Part shown: positions 7,502 through 14,625 of the stretch, in pieces
Position numbering within the stretch: the stretch's first letter is position 1
Layout: every line of letters starts with the position of its first letter
NCBI GenBank assembly: GCA_002398565.1
Contig: DGZP01000008.1
Span: forward strand, 48,020-64,793
Length of the DNA: 16,774 nt
Direction of reading: 5' to 3'
Source of the DNA: Proteiniphilum sp. UBA4977
GTDB lineage: Bacteria; Bacteroidota; Bacteroidia; Bacteroidales; Dysgonomonadaceae
Made by a program: the position numbers and the translations under genes
The notes under the pieces: model-generated
What the model was told of the DNA's origin: nothing
Database searches by the model: none
Seen by the model: only the letters and a program-made list of their open reading frames with translations

Positions 7502-8293
7502 ATGCCAACCAACAAAACCATATGGATCACGGGCGCCTCATCGGGTATCGGAGAGGCATGTGCCTATGCATTTGCCCGTGAGAAGGCGAACCTCATTCTT
7601 ACCGCCACGCGTACCGACAGGCTGGCAGAAGTGGAACAGAAGTGTCTCAGCCTGGGAGCCCAATGCAAGATACTCACTTTCGACCTGTCCAATCTGGAAG
7701 ATATGGATACACTCACCGACAATGCCTTTGCCGCGTTCGGTCAAATCGACATCGCCTACCTCAATGCCGGCATCAGTCAACGTGGTAAAACCATGCAGAC
7801 CGACTTTGCAGTGGACCGAAAGATCATGGATGTGAACTTCTTCGCACCGGTCAGGATCACCAAGAGGCTGCTGCCGAAAATGATAGAAAACGGCGGTGGT
7901 ACAATTGCCGTCACAAGCAGCATAGCCGGCAAGTTTGGCTTTCCGCTGCGCTCGTCCTATGCCTCCTCCAAATTTGCTCTCTATGGCTTTTTCGAGACTG
8001 TACATGCCGAGTATTACGATGAAAATATCCGTGTGGTGATGGTCTGCCCCGGCAGGGTGCGCACGCAGATATCCTTCAACGCACTGGAGGCGGATGGTAC
8101 AAAACACGGACGGATGGACGAAGGACAACAGAGAGGAATCACGGCAGAAAAGGCAGCCCGGAAGATTGTGAAAGCAATCAAACAGCAGAAACCGGAAGTG
8201 CTGGTAGGCGGTCCCGAGCTACTGATGGTGTACATCAAACGATTTCTCCCCGCCCTCTCGCGAAGGCTGGTGCGGCAGATCAACGCCACCTGA
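7502..8293 (+). CDS. Short-chain dehydrogenase/reductase, probable 3-dehydrocapnine reductase (CapC type)
   Basis: This is a 263-residue classical SDR. The nucleotide-binding motif TGASSGIG (10-17) is at the N terminus, followed by NAG (88-90) and Asn112. The catalytic Ser140 lies in VTSSIAG, with Tyr153 and Lys157 in SYASSKFALYGF; PGRVRTQIS follows. The C-terminal part (KPEVLVGGPELLMVYIKRFLP) resembles the DHRS7-like branch, whose members act on lipids and steroids and often associate with membranes through this hydrophobic end. It starts 18 bases after the threonine-synthase-like gene. A reductase is needed after the decarboxylative condensation to turn the 3-keto intermediate into the 3-hydroxy long-chain base. 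The SDR family is certain; the substrate is inferred from position. 3-ketosphinganine reductase is the alternative. Confidence 0.75.
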   Translation: MPTNKTIWITGASSGIGEACAYAFAREKANLILTATRTDRLAEVEQKCLSLGAQCKILTFDLSNLEDMDTLTDNAFAAFGQIDIAYLNAGISQRGKTMQTDFAVDRKIMDVNFFAPVRITKRLLPKMIENGGGTIAVTSSIAGKFGFPLRSSYASSKFALYGFFETVHAEYYDENIRVVMVCPGRVRTQISFNALEADGTKHGRMDEGQQRGITAEKAARKIVKAIKQQKPEVLVGGPELLMVYIKRFLPALSRRLVRQINAT

Positions 8294-8311
8294 CCGGACC
8301 ATTTCTCCGGT
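8293..8311. terminator. Short hairpin just after the dehydrogenase gene (weak candidate)
   Basis: ACCGGA (8293-8298) pairs with TCCGGT (8306-8311) around a 7-base loop, directly at the stop codon of the dehydrogenase gene. No T-run follows. The 89-base gap to the VOC gene is much larger than the 17-18 base gaps inside the preceding three-gene unit, so a partial transcriptional boundary here is plausible but not shown. Confidence 0.22.
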
Positions 8312-8382
8312 TCCACATCTTACTTCCTCTCCGCCATTCAATTCTGTTCCACCGGATTCACACTCACTCAAACTCTCAACAA

Positions 8383-9480
8383 ATGACACAAGACTATAAC
8401 ATTGCCGGCATCCAGCAGGTAGGCATCGGAGTCGAAAATCTCTACGAAGCCTGGAAGTACTATATTGAACTGTTCCAGATGGACATTCGCATCCTGGAGG
8501 ATAACAAGGTGGCAGAACTGATGCTGCCCTATACGGGCGGTAGGCCACAACGGAGGCACGCCGCCATCGCAGTCAACATGCAGGGTGGCGGAGGATTTGA
8601 AGTGTGGCAATATGCCGAACGGAAGCCGCAACCTCTCACCTTCGAACTGATGATGGGCGACCTGGGGGTACTAGTCTGCAAGATCAAAAGCAGGGATGTA
8701 GCCCGTGCCTTTGATGCCTTCTCCCGTAACCCGAAGGCACAACTTGCAGGCGGACTCAATGATAATATAGACGGCAGACAGACCTTCTACCTGAAAGACC
8801 CATACGGAAATCTGTTCCAGGTGGTACAGGACGACTATCTCTTCAAGAATGAAGGCCGGCTGACCAGTGGTGTGGCAGGTGTTACCATCGGCGTGACTGA
8901 TATGGAGAGGGCGATGAAGGTTTATAAAGATATTTTGGGGTACGACACCATCCTGGCCGACGAGACCGGCCTGTTCCCCGATTATGCAGCATTGCCCGGA
9001 GGAACGGGACGCTTCCGCCGGCGGCTGCTGGGTCACTCCCGACCAAGAAAAGGGAGCTTCAGCGAACTGTTCGGTCCCTCCCGCATCGAATTGGTGCAGG
9101 CACTGGAACGGACCCCGCGAAAGATTTACGAAGGCCGGTTCTGGGGAGATCCGGGCTTTATCCAGGTATGCTTCGACATCCGCAACATGGAGGCGCTTGG
9201 CAAGCACTGTGCAGCGCTGGGACATCCATTCACGGTGGACACCACACAGAAATTCAGAGAAGGCAGCTCATTTGATATGGGCGATGCAGCGGGACAGTTC
9301 GCCTATATCGAAGATCCGGACGGCACGCTGATCGAGTTCGTGGAGACCCACAAGGTGCCGCTGGTGAAAAAGCTGGGACTGAGCATCAACCTGCAAAACA
9401 GGAATCCTGAAAAGCCGCTTCCTCGATGGATGCTGAAAGCACTGAGCCTGATGCGGGTGCAACCGGAACGTTTGCAGTAA
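8383..9480 (+). CDS. Two-domain VOC (glyoxalase/dioxygenase fold) protein
   Basis: This 365-residue protein consists of two VOC domains, at about residues 6-150 and 163-325. Each has the strand pattern of the glyoxalase/bleomycin-resistance/dioxygenase superfamily: IQQVGIGVENLYEAWKYY and DPYGNLFQVVQD in the first, GVTIGVTDMERAMKVYKDILGY and EDPDGTLIEFVET in the second. The size and pairing recall 4-hydroxyphenylpyruvate dioxygenase, but its His/His/Glu iron site is not seen. The expected first-strand ligand positions carry Gln12, an aliphatic stretch (GVAGVT) or Gln261, while Glu73, Glu236 and Glu318 are kept. It has no signal peptide and follows the dehydrogenase gene by 89 bases. The reaction is unknown; a role in lipid-base metabolism is only a guess from position. 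Confidence 0.72.
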   Translation: MTQDYNIAGIQQVGIGVENLYEAWKYYIELFQMDIRILEDNKVAELMLPYTGGRPQRRHAAIAVNMQGGGGFEVWQYAERKPQPLTFELMMGDLGVLVCKIKSRDVARAFDAFSRNPKAQLAGGLNDNIDGRQTFYLKDPYGNLFQVVQDDYLFKNEGRLTSGVAGVTIGVTDMERAMKVYKDILGYDTILADETGLFPDYAALPGGTGRFRRRLLGHSRPRKGSFSELFGPSRIELVQALERTPRKIYEGRFWGDPGFIQVCFDIRNMEALGKHCAALGHPFTVDTTQKFREGSSFDMGDAAGQFAYIEDPDGTLIEFVETHKVPLVKKLGLSINLQNRNPEKPLPRWMLKALSLMRVQPERLQ

Positions 9481-9536
9481 CCGGCAGAGAGAGCCTTTGC
9501 TCCGGACGAACCGATAATGGAAAGCAGCGGACACCT

Positions 9537-9559
9537 GGCGGCCACCGACAAATGCCGCC
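9537..9559. terminator. Small hairpin between convergent genes (weak candidate)
   Basis: The 82-base gap between the VOC gene and the convergent SGNH gene contains GGCGGC (9537-9542) and its complement GCCGCC (9554-9559) around an 11-base loop. A shared bidirectional terminator would be expected between convergent genes. The stem is short, the loop is wide and no T-run is present on either strand, so support is limited. Confidence 0.22.
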
Positions 9560-9562
9560 CTG

Positions 9563-11287
9563 TCAGCGAACCAAAAGTGGCGCGATCAGGGCATATCCTT
9601 TTTCGTTGGGATGCAATCCATCAGTGAAGAGCGATTCATCTATCATACCATTCTTTAACAATTTCTCACCCGGATCCACAAAGTGCCAGTTGTGCTGTTC
9701 GGCCATTTTGGCGATCTGCCGGTTTAATGCTTTTACAGTCGTTTCTCTCGATCTCCGGGGAAGGATTCCTACCACTTTAATAAGTGCAGAAGGTTGTCTC
9801 TTTTCAATCTGTTTCAGGAGAAACTGCAATCCTCCCACAATCTCCTCATCGCTGTCCAGTCCGATGTTGTTTGTGCCTATCATCACCACGACCTCCTCCG
9901 CCACATAGCCATCCAGTTCACCGTGATAGATCCGCCAAAGCACATTTTCTATCCTGTCCCATCCACATCCCAAATTGAAAAAGCCCGCCGGCTGCATATG
10001 ACGTTTCCAGCTCTCTGGGCCGTTCACTCTTCCCGGCTCATCGCTCCAGTAGTGTGTTATGGAGTTCCCGATGATCACTTTCCGGGGTGAAGCCGAGGCG
10101 ATTGATTTCAGTTTTTCACCATGTCTTTTTTTCCATTCATAAATGTCCGGTTCCCGTCTCTGACTGACAGGTTGCATGGTACTCCACTCTCCCACGGGCA
10201 TATGGAGAATGCGGCGGATCATCTTTTCATAAGCATCGGCATATGCCTGCATGCCCAGATCGTTCGGATGAACATAATCTACGCATCCGTCTTCAGGAAA
10301 ATGGATTGAATCCTGATGCAGATGAAATAATTTTCCCATACCGGTGGCTTTCAGGGAGTCGTACACTTCGCGGGATGCCCTGTTCAGCCGATCGGCAGAT
10401 TCTTTGGTATGGATGTTCATCTCATCGTTACGATACCCGATATGATCCGTGATCAGGATGGGAAGATCACTCTTGGCCCGTATGGCAGACACACCGTATG
10501 CGGTTCTCTTTTTCACTTCCTCTGTGGAAAGACTTCCCATATTGGGGAGGCAATCATAGATTACCATGGCAGCATCCAGTTCTCCAATCAAATCGACCAA
10601 CTCCTTCTCCAGGGGGCCGTTTCCTGAGAATGCCAGGTTAATCACCGGCAGATCCAGCTTGCGCGAGAGGATGTTGGTCCATCCCATTGCGGGACGTGAT
10701 GCACATCCGCCCTGTGCGATAGAGGTTCCGTATACCACGATGGGTTTTTCTTTCAACTTCGGAATAAAAGAGAAGGAGGCGGAGTCCGGCACGCCGATCT
10801 CCATCCATGTGACACTGTTGTATAAAGGCAGAAAAAGCCGGTATTCATATCCTTTTTTGTGATATTTGCTTTCCACAAGGTTCCCGTAGGTATATCTGAC
10901 TGTATCGCCGAATGCGTACTTATCCGTAAGAATACGCCATCTGCCATCCGGATCAATCGCATAGAGATCCATACCCGACTTTCCTGTGGCAGGCATGTGG
11001 GACATGGCAAAATCACCTGTTACCCCGTACCGGACCTCTATTTTAGCTGCGTTCGTATAAAAATGAACCGCCAGACCGGCCGAATTTCCTGAGAGATTCC
11101 ACACACTCCGTCTGACCTTATCTCTGGCCCTGTTGGGCAGCCGGTGGTAATTCTTTCCAATTTCTTCTGTCCATCCCTGATTCTGAATCACCGGAAAATC
11201 AGCTTCCAGCGGATCATACCATTTTGTTTGCCCCATTACACAGAATGCATGAAGGAGACAAAACGCACCAACAATAGCTTTTTTCAT
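9563..11287 (-). CDS. Secreted tandem SGNH/GDSL hydrolase with GxDLY-type N-terminal domain
   Basis: This 574-residue esterase-type protein has an N-terminal signal peptide (residues about 1-19, cut before Gln20), so it is likely periplasmic or exported. Residues about 25-175 form a beta-rich domain with GMDLYAIDPDGRW (105-117), the hallmark of the GxDLY domain that precedes some SGNH hydrolases. The first hydrolase domain (about 180-362) has Ser189 (YGTSIAQGG), Asn249 and the Asp337/His340 pair (DYVHPND). The second (about 400-574) has Ser409 (IIGNSITHYW), Gly440, Asn473 (IGTNN) and Asp556/His559 (DGLHPNE). Both catalytic sets look complete. Relatives deacetylate glycans or act as PAF-acetylhydrolase-like esterases; the substrate here is unknown. 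It is the only minus-strand gene in the window. Confidence 0.87.
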   Translation of the reverse strand: MKKAIVGAFCLLHAFCVMGQTKWYDPLEADFPVIQNQGWTEEIGKNYHRLPNRARDKVRRSVWNLSGNSAGLAVHFYTNAAKIEVRYGVTGDFAMSHMPATGKSGMDLYAIDPDGRWRILTDKYAFGDTVRYTYGNLVESKYHKKGYEYRLFLPLYNSVTWMEIGVPDSASFSFIPKLKEKPIVVYGTSIAQGGCASRPAMGWTNILSRKLDLPVINLAFSGNGPLEKELVDLIGELDAAMVIYDCLPNMGSLSTEEVKKRTAYGVSAIRAKSDLPILITDHIGYRNDEMNIHTKESADRLNRASREVYDSLKATGMGKLFHLHQDSIHFPEDGCVDYVHPNDLGMQAYADAYEKMIRRILHMPVGEWSTMQPVSQRREPDIYEWKKRHGEKLKSIASASPRKVIIGNSITHYWSDEPGRVNGPESWKRHMQPAGFFNLGCGWDRIENVLWRIYHGELDGYVAEEVVVMIGTNNIGLDSDEEIVGGLQFLLKQIEKRQPSALIKVVGILPRRSRETTVKALNRQIAKMAEQHNWHFVDPGEKLLKNGMIDESLFTDGLHPNEKGYALIAPLLVR

Positions 11288-11341
11288 GTGAACATATGTA
11301 TATTAATTTTATATTTTCTGCAGACAGCATATATGGATAAA

Positions 11342-11349
11342 CAAATTTA
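11342..11349 (-). promoter_or_regulatory. Bacteroides-type promoter -7 element for the SGNH hydrolase gene
   Basis: On the minus strand these bases read TAAATTTG, an exact match to the Bacteroidota -7 consensus TAnnTTTG. A TTG lies 21 bases further upstream and could serve as a -33 element, slightly wider than usual. Transcription would start about 7 bases downstream, giving a 5' leader of roughly 50 bases before the start codon at 11287. No equally good element for the divergent porP gene was found in the same 116-base AT-rich gap. Confidence 0.5.
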
Positions 11350-11403
11350 CACATTACCCCTTAAATTATACAATTATTCTTTTTTTTTTCCGTTATACGA
11401 ACA

Positions 11404-12378
11404 ATGAGAAAACGGCGGTTATACTGCTTTTTACTGCTTACGCTATCCTGTACCTCCATGGTACAGGCACAATGGGATATGCCACTCAGCCACTACTGGG
11501 CAGTCAGGGGTTTTTACAACCCTGCCTTTGCCGGTGCCACTGAGCAGATACGCACTGCGGCAGCTTACCGGTATGAGTGGGCCGGAATAAAAAATACACC
11601 ACAAAAAGTAGTTATCACCGCCGATCTGCCGATTGAATTTCTTCATAGGAGACATGGTGCAGGCATGGTATTCTACGGCGAACAGGCGGGACCGCTCCGC
11701 AATACGCTGCTTGCCGCACAGTATAACTTCCGCGGGAAAATGGGTAACGGGGCCCTGCAGATCGGGATTCAGGCGGGAATCTACAGTCTGCAATTCGATG
11801 CAGGAAGTCGTGAAATAGTTCCCGTGTCAGCTATCGGTAAGCAGAGTACGATGCATGTGAATGCCGTCGAGGAGCAGCTGCCCGATCTGAATGCGGGCAT
11901 CGTCTGGGATGACGGGCAGAGATTTGCAGGTCTCTCGGTACTGCATATCACCCAACCGCGCTTCCACACTTTTAATGATTCTGTGACTACCGACCTGCAG
12001 AGCGACTCGGCTCGCATCGCCATTCCCCGCTCTATAAATTTTATGGCGGGATACAATATCGGTCTGCTTTATCCGTTAGCAATACAGCCAATGGTATGGA
12101 TACAGTCCAATCTCACCAGGACGGTGGTGCAGGCAACACTGCGCCTGGAGTACAATAAACGTTTCTCGGGCGGCTTTACCTGGTCGCCCGGTGAAGGGTA
12201 TGTTGTTTTTGGGGGTACTACCTTTCAGGATCTGGAAATGGGATATGCATACAATAGACATACCACCGGCCCGGCAAGCATGAGCAAAGGCAGTCACGAA
12301 CTCTACCTTCGCTATGATCTGCCATTGGATTATTTCAAACCGAAGTTGCAGCCGCATAAAAGCATAAGATTGTTGTAA
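11404..12378 (+). CDS. porP: PorP/SprF-family type IX secretion outer-membrane protein
   Basis: This is a 324-residue PorP/SprF-family protein, an outer-membrane beta-barrel component of type IX secretion in Bacteroidota that also anchors or exports surface proteins such as SprB. A signal peptide is visible (MRKRRLYCFLLLTL to VQA, cut before Gln23). The family signature HYWAVRGFYNPAFAG (30-44) directly follows it. The rest consists of alternating short amphipathic strands, for example GALQIGIQAGIYSLQF and ATLRLEYNKRFSGGFTWS. The end, PHKSIRLL, is also family-like. It lies directly upstream of gldK, the order seen in porPKLMN of P. gingivalis. The start at ATG 11404 gives a normal signal peptide. 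Confidence 0.9.
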   Translation: MRKRRLYCFLLLTLSCTSMVQAQWDMPLSHYWAVRGFYNPAFAGATEQIRTAAAYRYEWAGIKNTPQKVVITADLPIEFLHRRHGAGMVFYGEQAGPLRNTLLAAQYNFRGKMGNGALQIGIQAGIYSLQFDAGSREIVPVSAIGKQSTMHVNAVEEQLPDLNAGIVWDDGQRFAGLSVLHITQPRFHTFNDSVTTDLQSDSARIAIPRSINFMAGYNIGLLYPLAIQPMVWIQSNLTRTVVQATLRLEYNKRFSGGFTWSPGEGYVVFGGTTFQDLEMGYAYNRHTTGPASMSKGSHELYLRYDLPLDYFKPKLQPHKSIRLL

Positions 12379-12441
12379 TTAGAAATTATGAATTAGGAGG
12401 CTAAACGATGAAAGCTGATAGCTGAACGCCAATCGCTAAAT
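12379..12441. repeat. Degenerate 7-base repeat array filling the porP-gldK gap
   Basis: Starting with the first base after the porP stop codon, the next 63 bases divide into nine 7-base units with no insertion or deletion. Early units read TTAGAAA, TTATGAA and TTAGGAG; later ones read GCTAAAC, GATGAAA, GCTGATA and GCTGAAC. The shared unit is close to GCTGAAA (the same as CTGAAAG in another register). Only about ten bases separate the array from the gldK start. It is not coding, since a 7-base period breaks the frame, and forms no strong hairpin. A similar array occurs between gldM and gldN. Confidence 0.62.
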
Positions 12442-12451
12442 AAACATACAA

Positions 12452-13867
12452 ATGAAACAATATCTGGTCATCATCCTGATACTGGGCAGCGTACTCTCCT
12501 GCGGCCGGCGTGGCATCGGGAGCAGTGTGGGCGGAGAGCTGACCGGAGTTCCGGTGGGAAAGGTATGGGACGAACCCACACCCTACAACATGGTACTCGT
12601 CACCCGCGGCTCCATCACCATGGGTCCCGGCAATATCGACTCGCTCTGGGGCATCACCATCCCCACAAGAGGTATCTCGGTCGACAATTTCTGGATGGAC
12701 GAAACCGAGATCACCAACTCACAGTACAAGCAGTTTGTCTACTGGGTGCGCGACTCCATCATCCGCGAACGGATTGCCGACCCGCGCTATGCGGGCGACG
12801 ACTTCTACAAGATTACCGAAAATGAATACGGCGATCCTGTCACACCGCGCCTCAACTGGTCCATACCCATCCCCTGGAGCCGCAATACCGAAGAGGAGGA
12901 GGCCGCCATCAACAGCCTCTATGTCGTCCACCCCATCACGGGACAGAGAATGCTCGACGCCGCGCAACTCAACTTTCGCTACGAGTGGTTCGATGCGGCA
13001 GAGGCAGCCCGCTGGCAACGACAGCTCAACAGGATACAGGAGACCGCAAACGGAAGCAATAACAGCGCCGGAGAAAAAGTAATGATTTCCAAAGACACCG
13101 CCTACATTGCCTTCAACGGGCAGATCGTCAACGAGACCATCACCCGCCCCCTGGGTAGCCTCTACGACTTCGTCCACACCCGCATCGTCAACATCTACCC
13201 CGACACCACTACCTGGGTCAACGACTTCCCCAATGCCAACAACGAGGTCTACATGCGCAACTACTTCTCCCACCCCGCCTACGCACACCATCCTGTAGTG
13301 GGAGTTACATGGGAGCAGGCGACCGCCTTCTGCGAGTGGCGGACAATGTTCCTGCGCCGGAACATCAACAGAGGAGGTATCGCCATCGAGAAGTACCGCC
13401 TCCCCACTGAAGCGGAATGGGAGCTGGCAGCACGCAACGCCAACAGCGACAGCCGCTACCCATGGGAGACGGGCGACGGGAAAAGTACCCCCGACTGCTA
13501 CCAGGCCAACTTCAACCCCGGCGAAGGAGCCTATGCGGCGGACAACCACCTCATCCCGGCTCGGGTGCGCAGCTTCAAGCCCAACCAGTTCGGACTCTAC
13601 GACATGGCTGGCAACGTGGCGGAGTGGACCTCCACCGCCTACAGTGGCTCCGGCCTCGAGCTGATGAACGACCTCAACCCGGAGTATCGCTACAACGCAC
13701 TCACAGATGATCCCGGCATCCTGAAACGCAAGGTGGTGAAGGGGGGCTCCTGGAAAGACAACGCCACCTTCATCCGTTCCGACATGCGTGACTCGGAGCT
13801 ACAACATCGGGGACGCTCCTGGATCGGATTCCGCTGCGTACGCACCCAGGTAGGCACGGGAAATTAA
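12452..13867 (+). CDS. gldK: Type IX secretion lipoprotein GldK/PorK
   Basis: GldK (PorK) is the lipoprotein that, with GldN, forms the large periplasmic ring under the outer membrane in type IX secretion. The 471-residue product starts with a lipoprotein signal peptide ending VLSC, with lipidated Cys17. The rest is a formylglycine-generating-enzyme/SUMF1-like fold interrupted by an insert at about 110-270. Fold landmarks are DNFWMDETEITNSQYKQFV (78-96), VVGVTWEQATAFCEW (282-296), YRLPTEAEWELAARN (315-329), FGLYDMAGNVAEW (380-392), VVKGGSWKD (428-436) and GFRCVR at the end. I do not see the catalytic cysteine pair of true FGE enzymes, as expected for a structural role. GC content is clearly higher than in the upstream genes. 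Confidence 0.95.
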   Translation: MKQYLVIILILGSVLSCGRRGIGSSVGGELTGVPVGKVWDEPTPYNMVLVTRGSITMGPGNIDSLWGITIPTRGISVDNFWMDETEITNSQYKQFVYWVRDSIIRERIADPRYAGDDFYKITENEYGDPVTPRLNWSIPIPWSRNTEEEEAAINSLYVVHPITGQRMLDAAQLNFRYEWFDAAEAARWQRQLNRIQETANGSNNSAGEKVMISKDTAYIAFNGQIVNETITRPLGSLYDFVHTRIVNIYPDTTTWVNDFPNANNEVYMRNYFSHPAYAHHPVVGVTWEQATAFCEWRTMFLRRNINRGGIAIEKYRLPTEAEWELAARNANSDSRYPWETGDGKSTPDCYQANFNPGEGAYAADNHLIPARVRSFKPNQFGLYDMAGNVAEWTSTAYSGSGLELMNDLNPEYRYNALTDDPGILKRKVVKGGSWKDNATFIRSDMRDSELQHRGRSWIGFRCVRTQVGTGN

Positions 13868-13895
13868 AACAAAAAAGTAACATAACAACAATCCT

Positions 13896-14612
13896 ATGAA
13901 TGCATACCACAGATACAAAAACCGGCTGGAACGATACCTGCAGACCGAACGAGGCAAGCGCACCATCCACTTTGCCTATAGTTTCGGCGCCGCCCTGGTA
14001 ATCCTGGGCGCCATGTTCAAGCTGCTACACTTTCCCTTTGGCAACGAGATGCTCTTTATCGGGATGATGACCGAGGTATGTGTGTTTATCATCTCCGCCT
14101 TCGACACCCCCGTGCGCGACTATCCCTGGGAGCAGGTGTTTCCGGCACTCACCTCACCGAACCCCGAGGAGCAGCCTGATTTCGGGACCGATGCCCTTGC
14201 ACCTCCATCCACCTCGTCCCGGGTCCCCCGGGTACAAGATATGCATACCGGAAATCAGTCCCAGCAACCCCACTCAGATACAATACCCGCAATTTCCACC
14301 CATCTCGCCAACCACACCGAAGAGTACACCAAACAAATGGAGAGTTTGAACCGCACCCTTTCCGGCCTCAATTCACTTTATGAACTACAACTGAAAGGAA
14401 TCAGCGGACAGATCGACACCATCGAGCAAATCAACCGGGGACTGCAACGACTGAAGACCACCTACAGCGACACCTTGCCCGACGGCACCGTAATCGGCCG
14501 CGAGACCGAACGGATGGCAGCACAGCTGCACGAGCTGAACGAAGCCTATGCCCGCATGCTGCAGGCCATGACCCTCAACCGGGACAGCCGGAACGACCCG
14601 TCACAATCTTAA
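13896..14612 (+). CDS. gldL: Type IX secretion motor protein GldL/PorL
   Basis: GldL pairs with GldM to form the proton-driven inner-membrane motor of type IX secretion and gliding. The 238-residue protein has two transmembrane helices at about 24-46 and 50-70. Lys42, His45 and Glu60 line up with residues Lys27, His30 and Glu49 of Flavobacterium johnsoniae GldL, implicated in proton flow (motif FKLLHF, then IGMMTEVCVFIISAF). The loop between the helices is short. Residues about 85-140 are a Pro/Ser/Gln-rich, probably disordered linker, and 140-235 is a helical cytoplasmic coiled coil. It begins 28 bases after the gldK stop and ends 13 bases before gldM, so the three genes are probably cotranscribed. 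Confidence 0.94.
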   Translation: MNAYHRYKNRLERYLQTERGKRTIHFAYSFGAALVILGAMFKLLHFPFGNEMLFIGMMTEVCVFIISAFDTPVRDYPWEQVFPALTSPNPEEQPDFGTDALAPPSTSSRVPRVQDMHTGNQSQQPHSDTIPAISTHLANHTEEYTKQMESLNRTLSGLNSLYELQLKGISGQIDTIEQINRGLQRLKTTYSDTLPDGTVIGRETERMAAQLHELNEAYARMLQAMTLNRDSRNDPSQS

Positions 14613-14625
14613 ACACCTCCTCCGT

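Noticed and set aside
7538..8128. A 196-codon open frame antisense to the dehydrogenase gene
   Set aside because: It lies fully inside a well-defined SDR gene with all motifs. The antisense product shows no family resemblance.
8671..9225. A 184-codon open frame antisense to the VOC gene
   Set aside because: The VOC reading frame has clear repeated domain motifs; the antisense frame has none.
9426..9908. A 160-codon plus-strand frame crossing from the VOC gene into the SGNH gene
   Set aside because: It runs antisense through the conserved C-terminal catalytic motif of the SGNH protein and looks like a chance frame.
12379..12441. The porP-gldK repeat as a CRISPR array or insertion-sequence end
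   Set aside because: Units are 7 bases with no spacers, there are no terminal inverted repeats or target-site duplication, and no transposase or cas gene is present.
12719..13549. A 276-codon open frame antisense to gldK
   Set aside because: It is the shadow of a GC-rich, C-ending gene. The translation is a low-complexity Val/Gly/Asp-rich string with no recognisable domain, and gldK on the other strand is certain.
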